64,000 nt of DNA from UBA1413 sp964567485 (GTDB lineage: Bacteria; Bacteroidota; Bacteroidia; Bacteroidales; Prolixibacteraceae). The notes beneath the pieces were generated by a model. The model had not been told where the DNA came from. It saw nothing but the letters and a program-made list of their open reading frames with translations, and made no database searches. This document shows positions 62,743-64,000 of this stretch, piece after piece; position 1 is the stretch's first letter; each line of letters starts with the position of its first letter. The stretch lies in the NCBI GenBank assembly GCA_964567485.1, contig CAZMMX010000010.1, forward strand, positions 20,502 to 84,501, read 5' to 3'. Made by a program: the position numbers and the translations under genes.

Positions 62743-64000
62743 TTAACGCATTGGTTTTTCCCTGAAGACGATGCCGTTCTCCTTCAGTTCACTGAGCACC
62801 GGATCGTAGATCTCCTTGATCGTGGGAATCAACAGTCCGGTGAGGTCGAGCCTTCCTGTAAGGCGGAGTTTTGCGGCGATGCCCAGGGGAAGTCCCACGG
62901 ATTTGGCCATGGCTGTCTGGACCTGGTTTTCCCCGGTGATGCCCATCGATGAGGTCAGGATCTTCTCTTTTCCCGAAAGACGATCGATGTAGTTGAATTT
63001 GTGCCACATCACCACCAGGTCCTTGTCGTTGGGTTTGAGTTTCCACTTCTTCATGAGGATGGCTTCCAGGAACTGTGCGGGTGTTCCCTTCCGGAGGCCG
63101 ATTTTTTCATCGCTGAAGATTCCCAGCCATTCGAGCATTTCAATGACGGGGGAGTCCTGGTCGATGTGAAAGGCGCGGTAGAGTTTCACTTCCACGGAAT
63201 CTTTGGGATGGTAATAAAGGAAGGAGTTGATGAATTCGCGGTGGGTCATCTCCTCCTCGTTGAGCATTTCGTAGGAGTTGTCGGTGGCACCCAGTTGAAC
63301 GAAGATATTCCAAGCCTGGGAGTACCCCGGTCTGCGCAGGGTTCCCCGATAGATGGTGTCGATTCCGTGGAGGTTATAACGTTCGATGTATTTGAGGGAA
63401 TCGCGGTTGGCATACCCCTCGAAGCGTCCGAAACCCTCGATGTCCATGTATTCGGTACGGCGGAAAAGTCTGCTGTAGGGGATGTATTTCAGTTTTCCGC
63501 ATTGCCGGAAGATGGCTGGTCCGGGCCATCCTGCCAGCACCACGTTGGTGGGGTTCCAGGTGAATTTGTAATGCCAGGGGTTGTCATCCGACTCAGGAGC
63601 GACCAGTCCGCCCGTGAAACTCTCAAAGCCGGTGAGCCGGTGTCCTTCCCCCTTGATTCTTTCGATCACCTGCATGGCCGACATGTGGTCGATGCCGGGG
63701 TCGAGGCCCATTTCGTTGAGGAAGAGCAACCCCGAGGATTTAATCTCCTCTTCCAAAGCCCTCATTTCCGGAGACTCATAGGAGGCCGTAAGGAGCGATT
63801 TTTTCATTTTCAGGCAGATGCGGGCCACCACGGGATGGAACCTGGCGGGAAGCATGGAGATGACCAGGTCGGCATCGCCCACCTCCTTTTCCATCAGGGC
63901 ATCGTCGTGGATACTGATGCCCAGGGTGCGAGTGGGGGGGGTCACCTTGCTGCGCGCCATTTCCGGATCCCGGTCAGCCACCGTGATGTGCCACTGATGC
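62743..64000 (-). CDS. Saccharopine dehydrogenase family protein, 5' end cut off
   Basis: This protein reads through the right edge of the window, so its N-terminal Rossmann start is missing; about 419 residues are visible. Signatures include HQWHITVADRDPEMA at the edge, VISMLPARFHPVVAR, LDPGIDHMSAMQVIERIK, ESFTGGLVAPESDDNPWHYK and TWNPTNVVLAGW, all matching the saccharopine dehydrogenase/LYS9-like family. These enzymes convert saccharopine to aminoadipate semialdehyde and glutamate, or the reverse, in lysine metabolism. The GTG at 63981 is internal, not the start. Confidence 0.9.
   Translation of the reverse strand, partial: HQWHITVADRDPEMARSKVTPPTRTLGISIHDDALMEKEVGDADLVISMLPARFHPVVARICLKMKKSLLTASYESPEMRALEEEIKSSGLLFLNEMGLDPGIDHMSAMQVIERIKGEGHRLTGFESFTGGLVAPESDDNPWHYKFTWNPTNVVLAGWPGPAIFRQCGKLKYIPYSRLFRRTEYMDIEGFGRFEGYANRDSLKYIERYNLHGIDTIYRGTLRRPGYSQAWNIFVQLGATDNSYEMLNEEEMTHREFINSFLYYHPKDSVEVKLYRAFHIDQDSPVIEMLEWLGIFSDEKIGLRKGTPAQFLEAILMKKWKLKPNDKDLVVMWHKFNYIDRLSGKEKILTSSMGITGENQVQTAMAKSVGLPLGIAAKLRLTGRLDLTGLLIPTIKEIYDPVLSELKENGIVFREKPMR

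Noticed and set aside
1..64000. tRNA, rRNA, insertion sequences or phage genes
   Set aside because: I looked for tRNA T-loop motifs, transposase and integrase signatures and found none by eye; a covariance-model search would be needed to exclude small RNAs.

Overview
The window is a gene-dense piece of an uncultured Bacteroidota genome, most likely Bacteroidales, at roughly 50-55% GC by eye. The lineage call rests on repeated TAnnTTTG -7 promoter elements (found just upstream of 13 genes), many SpII lipoproteins, PorV/PorT-like outer-membrane barrels, a sigma factor encoded next to a membrane-anchored barrel protein, Bacteroidota-type LysS, AMP nucleosidase and TGS-uridine kinase, and the absence of strong Shine-Dalgarno sequences. 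I cannot name a genus. I saw no rRNA, tRNA, CRISPR array, transposase, integrase or phage gene. The content looks chromosomal and mostly core.

Layout. 0-14 kb: a DUF1338 dioxygenase and a YiiX-like lipoprotein; a minus-strand gpsA-pgi-EamA operon; lysS; recJ on plus; an acyltransferase; a translationally coupled pair of envelope genes (PorV-like protein and helix-hairpin-helix/barrel protein); purE. 14.5-17.4 kb: hpt-adk-obg-PAP2 phosphatase operon closed by a hairpin. 17.5-22.7 kb: parE, parC and aroK. 22.8-27.5 kb: a minus-strand set of zinc alcohol dehydrogenase, aldolase/SDR fusion and PHP protein, probably for catabolism of an unidentified sugar. 27.8-33.5 kb: an M23/LysM hydrolase, then a fused E1 plus E2 of a 2-oxoacid dehydrogenase, divergent from a GntR/HutC regulator. 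33.7-35 kb: aspartate kinase.

35.2-40.2 kb is a five-gene minus-strand envelope operon: ECF sigma factor, membrane-anchored (anti-sigma-like) barrel protein, two further outer-membrane proteins and an LVIVD-repeat lipoprotein. 40.4-47.4 kb (plus): serpin lipoprotein, lytic transglycosylase, uvrA, uridine kinase-like nucleoside kinase. 47.3-52.4 kb: orphan PAS histidine kinase, pruA, DivIC/FtsB-like protein, YqgE. 52.4-55.6 kb: tight minus-strand operon amn-holA-rhomboid-class IV aminotransferase-like. 55.7-64 kb: a PD-(D/E)XK nuclease-fold protein, PPK2, an NfeD/YqiJ-like plus flotillin pair, a gluzincin lipoprotein, a PAQR/hemolysin III protein and a truncated saccharopine dehydrogenase.

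Assembly. There are two 100-N gaps (21019-21118 and 59524-59623). Each is flanked on both sides by the same exact 55-bp sequence, so each is best read as an unmerged 55-base overlap between contigs. Removing the Ns and one copy restores a single 876-residue parC. The best candidates for new biology are the sigma/barrel/LVIVD operon, the GntR-controlled E1-E2 pair with two matching operator-like sites, the HHH-barrel plus PorV-like pair, and the ADH/aldolase-SDR/PHP operon. All functional claims are inferred from sequence alone.
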